Below, piece by piece: positions 12,752 to 22,856 of a stretch of 64,000 bases of DNA. The notes beneath the pieces were generated by a model, which saw only the letters and a program-made list of their open reading frames with translations, searched no databases and was not told where the DNA came from. The DNA comes from Raffaelea ambrosiae (lineage: Eukaryota; Ascomycota; Sordariomycetes; Ophiostomatales; Ophiostomataceae): positions 151,908-215,907 of the forward strand of contig PCDI01000005.1 of assembly GCA_002778195.1 (NCBI GenBank). The letters run 5' to 3'. Numbering within the stretch: the first letter of the stretch is position 1; each line of letters opens with the position of its first letter. The translations under genes were made by a program, and so were the position numbers.

Positions 12752-13187
12752 TCAACTGTTGCACAGGCGGTTTTGCGATGCCCAGCTGCACATCCGCGCG
12801 CCGACGCATCCGCAGCATTTGCAGACCTGCGATCGGTGAGTGTGTGTATACCGGGTAACAAAGGTAAACAGTAGCTGGGACAGGAGCTGGGACAGGAGCT
12901 GGAACAGAACCTGAAAACACAAAGGTCGACGTGAATGCGAACGAATGCAACATCACTTCATCCCGGCTCACCTTCCGTGCTCGGTCGGCATCGTTCTTGC
13001 CCTCAACACACTGTAGTGTCTGCGACCCGCGGAAGCCGTATTCGTTGTAGCAGGCATTGGGGTTGATCACGGCCGCGCAGTCGTCCGTGGCGGCCAGTTC
13101 AGCCGGGCATGCGGGCACATTCTGGCCGGCGACGGCCTGGAAGAGCCAGGCGGCAGCAGCGATGCAGGAAGGCGACAGGAACCTCAT
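12752..13187 (-). CDS. Small secreted cysteine-rich protein (effector-like), 96 aa
   Basis: Two exons on the minus strand, 12972-13187 and 12752-12826, with a 145-bp GT..AG intron. The start MRFLSPSCIAAAAWLFQAVAG is a clear signal peptide. The mature part has ten cysteines. Four are spaced through the first exon (VPAC, TDDC, PNAC, LQC) and six are packed into the last 24 residues (VCKCCGC, RMC, RLC), ending CNS. The second exon is phase 0 and supplies the dense cysteine cluster, which supports the splice. Without splicing the frame runs through low-complexity Pro/Val repeats derived from the intron. Small secreted cysteine-rich proteins in fungi include effectors, antimicrobial and surface proteins; nothing in the sequence selects among these. 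The family is not recognised. Confidence 0.72.
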
Positions 13188-14203
13188 TGTAGGAAAACGT
13201 TCCAGCGAGAGTGGAAGAAATTGTGCAAGAACTGTGCAAGAAACCGTGCAGTTGGGGACGAAAACCACAGACGGGGTCAAGTGTATCTCTACTTACGCCT
13301 GTCTCTTTTAGTCTTGTTTTGTCTTCTTTTTGTTTTTTTTCTTCCCTTTTCTTCTCCCCCCCCCCCCCCCCCCCCGACTTTGTCTCCGTCTATGAACTCT
13401 CGAGGCTCTCTCTCCCACTTCCCGGTAGATCTCGAGCAGCTGCCGATCTATATATAGCCTTGCCCAGTCTTGCTGTTCTTCCTTCCGTGTCCTCTTAAAA
13501 GAGCATCTGGAGACGTCGCCAACGGAGACCTCAACAAGATGACATATATTAAGCTCAGTGGCGTCTGTTGGCGTCTACCGTCTTCTGCATCTTATGACTT
13601 TCCCTTGACTCCAGAAACAACAGAAGAGGTCTAGGCAGGCCTGGTCCGAGAGCTAGAGCAGGTACCGAAATGCGATCCCCCTCGGCAATCAATGGTGCAA
13701 TATCCCATAGAGAGGTGGCTCACAAAGACCCCGATTTACCCAGATTAGTGACTGTTCGGCAGCCGAGTGGAGAACAGGGGGGCCTGTCGTTATGACGCGC
13801 AGCCGGGAAGACAAGGCTTCGACAAGGTTTATTGGCCAGTCTGTGTTATTGGCCTTGCCCAGCGTGATCTGTTTCGGTTCATACCGGCACTCGCTACTGC
13901 AGGCCACCCCAGACGTGATCATCGTTCCCAAGTAAAATTACACGTCGAGATGGATGGCCATTGCCAGAGATACCAGCCACTGAGGCCTGTTGGAGAACCG
14001 GTTCCCTGGCTTCCAAGACATGGCAATAATAGCCAAAGCACGCCCACCCACTGGGCGTCTCTCCTTTGTGTTGTCCTTGCCCCGTTTCTGCTTTTCTGGG
14101 AAAGTTTGCCTGTCCACAGCGTTTTGCTTCCCTTCCCGTCTTTTCTAGCCGACATCTGCAGAACGACATTCACTGAAAGCCATCCACAGAAAGACGTCTC
14201 ACG
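13188..14203. other. Divergent intergenic region with C20 tract
   Basis: Shared upstream region of the minus-strand cysteine-rich protein and the plus-strand DUF1996 gene. It contains a run of 20 C at 13356-13375 and a TATATATA-type element near 13447. No supported gene. Confidence 0.55.
13356..13375. repeat. Homopolymer C20
   Basis: Uninterrupted run of 20 cytosines within a longer pyrimidine-rich stretch, about 170 bp upstream of the secreted-protein start. Read directly; such tracts are prone to length errors in sequencing. Confidence 0.9.
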
Positions 14204-15639
14204 ATGTTGCAGTGGACGACTGCCGTTGCTGCCCTTCTCGGGCTGGCTGCCCCAGCCGAGGCCCTGATTCGATTTGGCTGCTCCAGCTTGACTGTGCAGC
14301 GTCTCGACCCTTTGGTGAACCCGGGCATGGCCCCGTCCAGTCATCTTCACCAGATCATTGGAGGTGTATGTTCGTTTCCACCTCAACTTTCGCATCTGCT
14401 GTCTACTTACTGATTTGAACCCCCCCCCCCCCCTCAGAACTCCTTCAACGTCTCCATGGACGTCGAGACTCACGACCTCGCTGCCCTATCTACCTGCACC
14501 ACCTGCCAGTTCTCCGAGGACTTTTCCAACTACTGGACCGCCACTCTCTTCTTCCGCGCGCGCAATGGCTCCTACACCCAGGTCAAGCGCATGCCGCAGT
14601 CCGGCTTTGAGGGCACGAACGGCGGCGGCATGGTCGTCTACTACATGTCGGACGCTCTCTTTGACACCGCCCAGCGGTCCACCGTCACCGCCTTCAAGAA
14701 GGGCTTCCGCATGCTCGTCGGCGATGCCTCGTTCCACAGCCGTGCCCAGGCCCGCAAGTACCGCCAACTCACCTTCACCTGCATGGCCGATGCCAGCTCG
14801 CGCGCGCCCGAGACCCTCGACTTCCCCGCCACCCCCTGCAACGCCGGCATCATGGCCAACCACCTGTTCCCCACCTGCTGGGATGGAAAGCACCTGGACA
14901 CACCCAACCACCAGGATCACGTGGCCTACCCCGAGTCTGGCACGTTCGAGTCTGGCGGGCCGTGTCCGGCCACGCACCCGGTCAAGCTGCCGCAGCTCAT
15001 GCTCGAGACCGTCTGGGACACCCGTCCATTCAACAAGAAGGAGCTCTGGCCCGAGGACGGCAGCCAGCCGTTTGTCTGGTCTACGGGGGACAAGACAGGG
15101 TATGCTTCGCATGCAGATTATATGTTTGGATGGTGAGTCATTCTTTATTCTCTCTCCTCTCTCTCTCTTCTTTACTTTTTCCTTTCTTGTTTTCTTATCC
15201 TTCTTTTATTCTGTTATTCTGTAATTTTTTTTTCTTCTTTTTTTCTTTTGAAAACCCCCCCTTTCTCTGTGAAACCGAATCCCTTTGTTCTTTTCTCTCA
15301 TGTTTTGTTTCCAACCTACGCGCACACAAACAACCGCACTCGAGCACATGTTGATACAGAAACCTAACACTTACGACAGGAAGGACGATTCGCTTCAGAA
15401 AGCGATGGATTCCCACTCGTACGTCTCGGGATCCGGTCTCAAGACCCAAAATCTTGCCCAGCAGAACAAGTGCACAGTCAAGGACATGGTCAACGAGCCA
15501 CTAGAAGGATGTAAGTGATTGTTTCAGTCAGGCATGGGAAACTCAGACAGTTCAGAACATCTTCCTTCAGTTTTTTTCATTGGCTGACATTGAGTTCACA
15601 GGGCTATCGGAGCTTCCCGGCATCTCGATGGAAATGTGA
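14204..15639 (+). CDS. Secreted DUF1996 domain protein
   Basis: Four exons: 14204-14365, 14438-15132, 15380-15510 and 15602-15639; 341 aa. All junctions are GT..AG and keep frame. A signal peptide (MLQWTTAVAALLGLAAPAEA) precedes the DUF1996 opening (RFGCSSLTVQRLDPLVNPG, then SSHLHQIIGG|NSFN across intron 1). The body includes the family's CTTCQFSEDFSNYWTATLFF and the HCD-like SGGPCPATHPVKLPQL segments. The last short exon gives the family-like ending EG-W-LSELPGISMEM. DUF1996 proteins are extracellular fungal proteins, often with WSC or cellulose-binding additions, that are implicated in wall or secreted functions; no catalytic role is established. This copy lacks an extra binding domain. Intron 1 ends in a C14 tract before its acceptor. 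Confidence 0.88.
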
Positions 15640-15883
15640 GGAAGGGGGACTTTTCAAAGCACGTGCACAATTTTCTGTCTGCCTTGAGCTTTCCGGGGTT
15701 TTATGGTACTCATGTTTCGATATTCTACTTAAACTCACCGCATTATCTTTCTTTGTTGCTTTTTTTGACGAGAGAATATGTGATCGTCACGGGTTGGGTT
15801 TCTGTTTAAAGGAACAAGACGATGGTGACCCCCCGTGATGCAATGCTGCCAGACTTCTTTTTGAACAAGACGACATGGAGATT

Positions 15884-16396
15884 TTAGGAGATGACACAGC
15901 TCATTCCAAACTTCTTCTCGCTCTTCTTGCTCTTCCTGCTCTTCTTAGTTTTTCCATGAACAATGTCTTTCTTGTCCCGTTTGGTCTCGGAACCAGCCCC
16001 ATGCGGTGCATAATCGTAGTATCGGTCAACAATCCTGCGCGCCCGTTTCAGCTGGTCTGTTTCCGTATGTCCAGTCAGCTCCTCGTCCGACATGTGTACG
16101 TATTGCTCTGAGCCTTCGTAATCATCATCGTTATTGCTATAGTTAGAGTCCAGGTCACCATCCTTTGCCGAAATGTGGTCCCCGTAGTCGGGTTCTTTGC
16201 CCTTGGCCTTGCTGGACTTGTTGGACTCGTGGGGCCTGCGGTTCTTTCTAGAATCTCGGCCCACGTTCTTGTCTTTGCCGTTGCTGGAGGAGCCGTTGCT
16301 GGAGGACCGATTGCTGGAGGACCCTTTGCTGGAAGAGCTCTTGCTAGAAGAGCCCTTGCTAGAGAATCCCTTGTAGCTGGAGGATTTCGGAGGCAT
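15884..16396 (-). CDS. Ser/Gly/Lys-rich protein with polybasic tail and C-terminal CaaX box
   Basis: Single-exon 170-aa frame. Residues 1-40 are degenerate repeats of SSSKG/SSSNG units after MPPKSSSYKG. An acidic middle section (about 75-110, NDDDYEG) precedes a possible helical segment (DQLKRARRIVDRYYDY). The C-terminus is strongly basic (KTKKSRKSKKSEKKFG) and ends MSCVIS. CVIS at the extreme C-terminus fits a CaaX prenylation box (small aliphatic a1/a2, Ser at X, typically farnesylated), and the basic run before it resembles the hypervariable membrane anchor of Ras-type GTPases. No GTPase or other domain is present. Family unknown. The coherent C-terminal signal is the main argument that this is a real gene; expression is unproven. 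Confidence 0.55.
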   Translation of the reverse strand: MPPKSSSYKGFSSKGSSSKSSSSKGSSSNRSSSNGSSSNGKDKNVGRDSRKNRRPHESNKSSKAKGKEPDYGDHISAKDGDLDSNYSNNDDDYEGSEQYVHMSDEELTGHTETDQLKRARRIVDRYYDYAPHGAGSETKRDKKDIVHGKTKKSRKSKKSEKKFGMSCVIS

Positions 16397-17127
16397 ACTG
16401 ACCTACCTGACCGGAGTAGATAAATTTCTCAAATATATTTGCGGTGATACAACAGGTGCGAGGCTGTTCTGTAGACAAAAAGAAAACAGTTTGATAAGTT
16501 GACAATTTCCTACTTGTTGGCAATGCTAGGTTTGTTGTTGTTGTTCCTCGGAGATGAGTAGAAGAGAACTGATGAAGATGAGACCAGGAGAAGAAATAAT
16601 AGCCACAGGAAGCCATTGTTTTATACACATTCATTAGACCAGCACGAATGTAACCGAGAACAACCCATGGGTGCATTGATTCAATGTTTTCCAAAATAAA
16701 ACGGAAAATCAAACTTTGTTCAGAGCATTTCTACAGCAACGAGGCATTTGGATTTCAACAATTGAGAACAGAGAGTTGGATGAACAGAGAGACACGGTTT
16801 GGCAATTTGTCCGGAGACGCTCTTCGTAGGATGTACTAACTAGCTGACAACCCTGGTCGCAGGGAACCAGCTGGCCTGAACGAAATGCCTTTGAAGTTGC
16901 TGCCGTTTTCATTTCCTGTCAAGACGCCCTTCACCACGTGGAGAGTTCAGCCCGAGTCCTGGCCATCGATCCAATTGGCTAGGTTGACTGCTCAGCCTCG
17001 CCGAGAAAAGGCCGCGAACAGACGAGACGAGGGGGTGTTCACCTAGATTTTCTTTGTCTCTTTTTGTTTGTCCAACAAAAGTTAGAGAGCAGCAAAGAGC
17101 TTCACAGAGGCTGAGAAACAATCCGAG
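16397..17127. other. Intergenic, no gene seen
   Basis: Upstream region of the CaaX-tailed gene (-) and of the degenerate HET gene (+). Short ORFs only, none recognisable. Confidence 0.5.
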
Positions 17128-18457
17128 ATGGACTCGTTCAAGGACCAGAAAACACCTCACCGACCGTTGGTGTACCCTGACGAGATACGTCTTGTCCGCC
17201 TGCACGCAGCCACCTTTGACGACCCCGTTTGCTGCGAGCTTAATCACGTTTCACTGGACGCAGGTCTCGACTGCTGGGCACTATCCTACACCTGGGGGGG
17301 GGGGGGGGGGGGGCAACGGCGACAGCGCCCATTCGTCTCGACGGGCAGACTGGCCAAGTGCACACACAACCGGATCGTCGCCGTCGCCGTCTCAAAGAAC
17401 CACGGCCACCGTCACACACCATGACACTACCATCAGACTCTACGACCTCGTCATTCAATCCACCCATCATAAGGCCACTGGGCCTCGCGACAAAATATAC
17501 GCCTTGATTGGCCTCCTGCTGGACAGCGACGAGGACGAGTCCAGTCTTCCTGATGGTCTGCGGCCAAATTACGCCAAACCCGTGGCTGATGTCTACAAGG
17601 CGTACGCCTACTACATAATCAAATACACCGGCCATCTCGACTGCCTCGGCTTCCGAGCCAGCGCTCTCTTTGGCGCCTGCAGTTGGGTGCCCCACTGGCC
17701 AGATATGCGCCTTGCCGCCATGACTGACCTGATGCCACCGCCGCCTGTACTGGCCGCCCACGTCGAGCTCTTGAGTAGCGGACAGCACCTAGAGCTGGAA
17801 GGCACCTCCCCCGGCCGCTTCCAGGCTGTCGGAATGTTCGGCCTATTTGGTTCGGTCTTGCAGACACACTGGGATTTCATACGCAGCAACACAGGCTCCT
17901 CCGGACGGAACAGACGGAATAGGGACGTCCTCTACCATGATGGGAGATTCAGGCTGTTGCCTGTTCTGCTGGATCTTGAGGCTACACTGGCCAGTTTGTG
18001 CCGTCGCTGTTTGCAGCCGGCGAGCTTCAGTAAGGCTTTGGATGACATGCTCGAGACACTCGGGGGCCGGGTGGAGCGGTCAGTGTACGAGTAAATTGTC
18101 GGGCGGTCGGAGCTGGGCATGGAACCAGACACTGTGCCACTGTTGGCTCCAGACGTGCTGGCCATGGCCGAAGCACTTAGCTTCTTGGAGGGGCCGTTTA
18201 TTGGCATCTTGGAGGATGGCCATGTGATTCTGGCCACGTCCCCGGAATGGGTGGATGTCTCTGTCGAGGCCGAGATGCGAGACAGACGCAGTGTGCATGT
18301 TCAAGAAGTACAGTTCCCGCGCTGCATCCGGCAGGCGGAGGATGGGAGGACATGGCGTTTGCTGGACATGGTACACTTCTCAACGTGCACGACGCCTGGA
18401 GCCGATTTCTACAGCGCGAAAAATAGAAAGGTTTGTTTTGGCGTAGGAAGGAAGTAG
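17128..18457 (+). pseudogene. Degenerate HET (heterokaryon incompatibility) domain gene
   Basis: The 5' part encodes a recognisable HET N-terminus: EIRLVRLHAATFDDP, then CELNHVSLDAGLDCWALSYTWG. Coding then runs into a G20 tract at 17294-17313. After it, HET-like sequence (PIRLDGQTGQV) is found in a different frame, and only about 200 bp after the TWG motif the reading jumps to RDKIYALIGLLLDS, a block normally some 200 residues further on. The central part of the domain, including the usual D-x-ICINQ region, is therefore missing. Downstream sequence (residues after SWVPHW) continues in one frame to a TAA at 18092-18094 and then remains open in the same frame to 18457. HET proteins trigger incompatibility cell death in filamentous ascomycetes. 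This copy has a frameshift, an internal deletion and a premature stop, so it is most likely a non-functional relic. Confidence 0.75.
17294..17313. repeat. Homopolymer G20 inside HET relic
   Basis: Twenty consecutive G directly after the TWG codons. The reading frame of HET-like sequence differs on its two sides, so the tract is the site of, or has hidden, a frameshift. Tract length may be inaccurate in the assembly. Confidence 0.9.
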
Positions 18458-21273
18458 AAAACGAGAAAAAATTGGACGAGCCGAGAAGTTTCACCAAGCA
18501 ACGTCGAGCCAACCGACGGGCCGCAGATATTTCGGTATTGATACGGGGTCTATTATGCTCTGGAATGACTGACGGACACGAAGGGAAGAGTAAGATATCA
18601 TTAAAAGCTTGCACCGGCACACTTCTGAATTCGGCCGTAGCACCATCATCGTTTCTTAATTGCAGGAATTCCCAGTCCGAATACTGAGTGCTCAGCCAGG
18701 CGGAAGAAGAGCCGGGAATTGCCTGTGTTACGTCTGTTCCGCTCTTGGGTTCTGATAACGGTAGATAGAGAGGATGGTATTATCAATGATATCAAAAAAT
18801 ACCAAAAATACCGAAGATATCGTATCTCACAATCATGTGACAGATCTTGATACCAAGAAAACTATAAACCAACGTCAACTATAGGGGCCTGGCAAGAGAG
18901 GCAGGCCTTGGGCTTAGAAGCGCGAGAAAGCAATTCAGATTTGTCATCGCAAGCTCGTAGTGTGGCCGAATGTTGCATTTCCGTCTCCCGCCTAATAACA
19001 ACGATCAGACGGACCTGTGGTTCTGTTTGACGGAACCCTTTAAGCATAAACCGGCACTAAGCCGACAAGAGAGAGAGGGCCTTCTGTAGGGTTGGGTGAG
19101 CACGCCATAGCAGACCATGTATGAGGACGTGAACAAATGGGGGTTATATGCTGTCATGATTTTCTATCTATTTGTACATTTGTGCTGTGCAGGGAGTTTC
19201 GGTTGTGTAATACGCTATTTAGAGTTGTTTGGGGGCAGTGCGCACGTGTCCCTCAGCCTTGTTTCGATCCGAATTACTGGACGGCAGCAATAAAGCTTCA
19301 ACCCGTTGCCACACAGGATGGGACAGTCGGATGAACAGCCTCGAATGAACAGCCCGTGTGCTAGCTTGGCCTCTGGTTGTTACTATTGCAGACGGGCTTG
19401 GATCCCAGAATACGAATGATTCAGCCTGTTTGAACATGGTATTGTTTGTCTCCCCAGTTGCATTACAAGCACGAGCACTCGTTCTACACCCCTTTTTGGT
19501 GCTGTGGCTGGCCTCCTTCCAGGGTTACAAAAAAAATGCACATGTTCGCCTAATATCCCTGGCCGGCATGATACGAACGTTCGCCTCGGATTGGCTGATT
19601 TGTACGTAATACTTAGTCTAGTCGAGACGGGGAACGGCAATTTTCACACTACGCGGATGGCACCTTGTTCACCGAAATTTAACAAGCAGATTCCCTGCGC
19701 GAAAAAAACCTACGGAACCCCTATAAGTGTGGCACAATGGAACTTTGCCTGTATTCTTTTTTTTTCTCTAGCCTGGTACATATGCTACTATAGTAAATAC
19801 GAACACCGCAAAAAAACAACCGACCAAAAAGACAGTCCCTAAAACCTACCTGTCTAGGACCTACCTCGTGGAGCACTTCAAATGCTCCCTAGTAGGGAAT
19901 GATTCATGGAATCGTGCGGTTCATCTATACGCGCCATCCAGGCCAAAACAGCTGGCGGAGTTAAAGCACTCCAAGTCCAACTCTTGCCTCTTTTGTGGAA
20001 TGCGCGAGCAGAATAGCGCACACACACGCACACACATCACCCTGAAGACTAAAGAAACAATACAAGAAAGGCACGACGTCAACGACACGGGATACACAGA
20101 CACGGAAGAGGAGAGAAAAAGGAGCCACGAGGAGGAAAACAAAGCCTTGAAGATCTGAAGCAGCCAGCGTGAAGAGCCGAGACCTTGCTGAGCCACCCCG
20201 CTTTCGGGATTGCAGTGCAACTGGGTCGTAAGCTAGACCGCGTGCCAGGACAACGTGACGTCCTTGGTGGTTGATCAAGCCCAGACAGAAGAGCGGTCTG
20301 GCCAGCACTTCCATCATGGGCGTGGATCTATCTCGTTTCTGCGAAAAACAAAGTAGATTTCGAGCCAAGTCTCAAGTGTCCGTCGTTGTTCGGCGTAACT
20401 GTTCGGCTTTATGACGGGGACTGACGCGGGCTCGTCGTAAGATTGGTTTTTTGTAGGCTGTTGGATAATAACACCGCTATTCCGCGGGTGGTCCTTTTTT
20501 TTGTCTGTGAATTGGCTCCGTTTCTTGGCAGAATTCAAGGGCTCTGGCCGGCGATGGTTTGACTCGGTTTTCCCTTTGCCCGTCATCCCGACATTCGGTC
20601 TCGCCACACACGAAAGACGCCTGTGCTTTTCAGATCATTCGGTCTTCTCTTGTGCCTCTTCGCTCGGCTCCTCATTTTCTCCCCGCGCAAACAAGAAAAG
20701 CAAAACAGAACAAAGCCAGACAACCCGACAACGAAGCAAACAAAAAAGAAAGGGGGGGGGGGGGCAGAAAGATAAGGTATAAAAAAAAAGACAACAGCTT
20801 TTGTGAATGCCGCTCAAATACCCGGTGCCTAGTCCGCATGTCTCGTTTTCTCTTCCGGTCATGAAATAAAAGATGAAAAGAATATTTTTGTGTTGAATAC
20901 ATGCCAATTCTGAGAAATAAACTGTAGATGCCCCCAATTCCCTTTTATGGAAAGACACTTTTTTTTCCTTAAACAAGAAGGCTCTGCTTTGGCCTTTCGT
21001 TTGCGTAATACACCAAATATACGGGATGTGGTCGTGACGCAGGGTATCAAGCTTGGGGGGGTATCATAAAATGCAAGAATCCGCCAAAGGTGCAAGGTAT
21101 GTGTGTGTGTGCTTGTGTGTGCGTGCTGTGCATAGACGTAACAGTAAAATATCCAAAACATAAATGCCGGAAATGCTGATGAAAGTCGTGGGAAGGCCAG
21201 ATCGGAAAGCATATGCGCAGCCGGACAAGGGTTCTCGTCTTGCTGTCTGCTGCCAGTATAGGCGAGATGCTGT
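18458..21273. other. Gene-poor 2.8 kb
   Basis: AT-richer than flanking genes, with no ORF of recognisable content on either strand. It includes an alternating 'gatatc/aaaatacc' stretch near 18775-18820, a G13 run near 20752, a TG-rich run near 21100-21125, and presumably the 3' UTR of the bZIP gene at its right end. It could be decayed element DNA, but no terminal repeats or transposase remnants were identified. Confidence 0.5.
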
Positions 21274-22856
21274 TCACCTAGTGTTGCTCGTATCAAATGA
21301 GAACTGCGTGGGGAACTGCATGCTCGCACTGAGGCCGAACGGGTCCCAGTCGAGTGCTGGGTCGAGCAGCTGGGTCATGGACGGATAGCCATTCTGTCCC
21401 CCGATGACAGAGGACGCGGTCGATGGCGGGGCGCTCGTGGCCGGGCTCGCGAGGCTCAATGGCTGGGGACCGGCGGAATAGGTGCTGACGGAGTAGGGCC
21501 CTGGGGCGGCGGAGGGTGTATCGGGGCCATCGGTCGGGTCGTCGATCATGTTGTCGGCGGCTTCGTATTCCTGTTCTATATGCAATTGATCAGACTAGGA
21601 CGACAAAGTTCTATTAAGCGGGGACAAAACAAAAACAAGGTGGGGGTCAGCTTGCCCAGCTGCTCCATGTGGTTCTGGAAAGAAGGAACCGGATAGAAAG
21701 ACGTTGAGCTCACGCCCCCGGACCGTGGTGTCACCGGCTGCGGCGACGGCAATGGTGGAGGCTGTTGCTGCTGCTGATGGAGTTGTGCGTGGTGGTGCAC
21801 CGCGTGGTGTTGCTGCTGCTGCTGCTGCTGCTGCTGCAGATGCTGTTGGTGCGGGTGCTGGTGAGGGTGAGGCTGCCGCTGCTGCTGCTGAATCGATCTT
21901 GGAACAGGGCCAGACAGACCCGGAATGGCACCAAGCTGGTTCGTCTTCATGGCGGCTGCGGCGTGGACTTGCGGTGGTGGTGGCGGGTTCAGAACAGGGC
22001 GAATGTTGGATGATGGGTCGGAGGTCGACGCCGCAGGAGAGGCGCCGTAAACAGGCGTAGAAGCTGCAGGCGAGGCAGAGTGCGAGGACGGCGTTGGCCG
22101 GCTCTTGGGCGAGGCCACAACTGAGGTCGGAGTCGGATGGCTTGGGGTAGCGCCGACCAGGCTCGGTGGAGGCAGAGGCGACACGCCGGGCTCAAGCTTG
22201 GGAGCAATGCTCGAGTTGGAGCGGCGAGCGTGGTGGCGGTTGAGGATGGCGCGAGGTATCGGCGGAGGCTGGACGAGGTTCTGTGGCATGTGGGTTGGGC
22301 CCAAGTTGGGGCTGCCCGTCTTGGCGCGCAGCTCAGCTTGGACGTCGATGCCCTTTTCGAGCAGGATGCGCTCCAGCAGCGAGTTCTTGTAGCGCAGCAT
22401 CAGACACTCGTCGGCGGCGTGGCGATGGGCAGTCTGCAGGTTGTGCAGGTTCTGCTCGTGCACGCGAATGGTCTCCTCGAGCTGTTTGATATACTCCGTG
22501 CGGCGCTCGCGGAAGGCGGCCTGTGCCTGGCGGTTGCGCTGCTTCCGCTCCTCTGAAGTTGCATAGATCTAGATGGGAGTGGTCAGTCGACGTTATTCGT
22601 GGCGTGTTTTGTCTTGTCTTGCTGTGCATTCCAATCTTCGCCCTGGATCTCTGGAAGAAGCGAGTTGAGCTTTACTTACCGGCTTGCGGCCACCCTTGCG
22701 CTTGATAGGCTGGTCCTGGGGTGTGCTGCTACTCGTAGTGGCATTGTTGTTGGTGCCACCGGCCGAGGTCGGTTCGTTCTCCGGGCCGGAGTCGCCGGAG
22801 TCGTCCGAGTCGTGCTTGACAGGGTCGTGAGTGTCGATGGACATGATGTCGGCCAT
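21274..22856 (-). CDS. bZIP transcription factor with poly-Gln tract
   Basis: Three exons on the minus strand: 22680-22856, 21656-22568 and 21274-21575; 463 aa. Exon 1 (MADIMSIDTHDPVK) is acidic and ends KRKGGRKP. Exon 2 begins IYATSEERKQRNRQAQ and continues AAFRERRTEYIKQLEE, a complete bZIP basic region with the N-x-x-A-x-x-x-F-R-type core, running into heptad leucines (LEETI, LHNLQTAH, LMLRYKN, LLERILL). A Pro/Ser-rich region follows, then Gln/His runs (21780-21900), then an acidic C-terminus. The second intron appears to be GC-AG: CTG G|GCAAGC to TATAG|AACAGG restores MEQLEQEYEAADNM. Retaining it would end the protein after about 25 extra residues, removing the last 100. It presumably binds DNA as a dimer in the nucleus; the regulon is unknown. 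Confidence 0.87.
21780..21900 (-). repeat. CAG/CTG-rich poly-Gln/His coding repeat
   Basis: Within the bZIP gene, repeated CTG triplets on the plus strand (gctgctgctgctgctgctgc near 21812-21838) encode up to nine consecutive Gln, with neighbouring HPHQHPHQQH. Such tracts are common in fungal transcription factors and vary in length between isolates. Confidence 0.85.

Noticed and set aside
18458..20600. Possible decayed transposon
   Set aside because: AT-rich and gene-free, but I could not identify terminal repeats, target duplications or transposase or reverse-transcriptase motifs.
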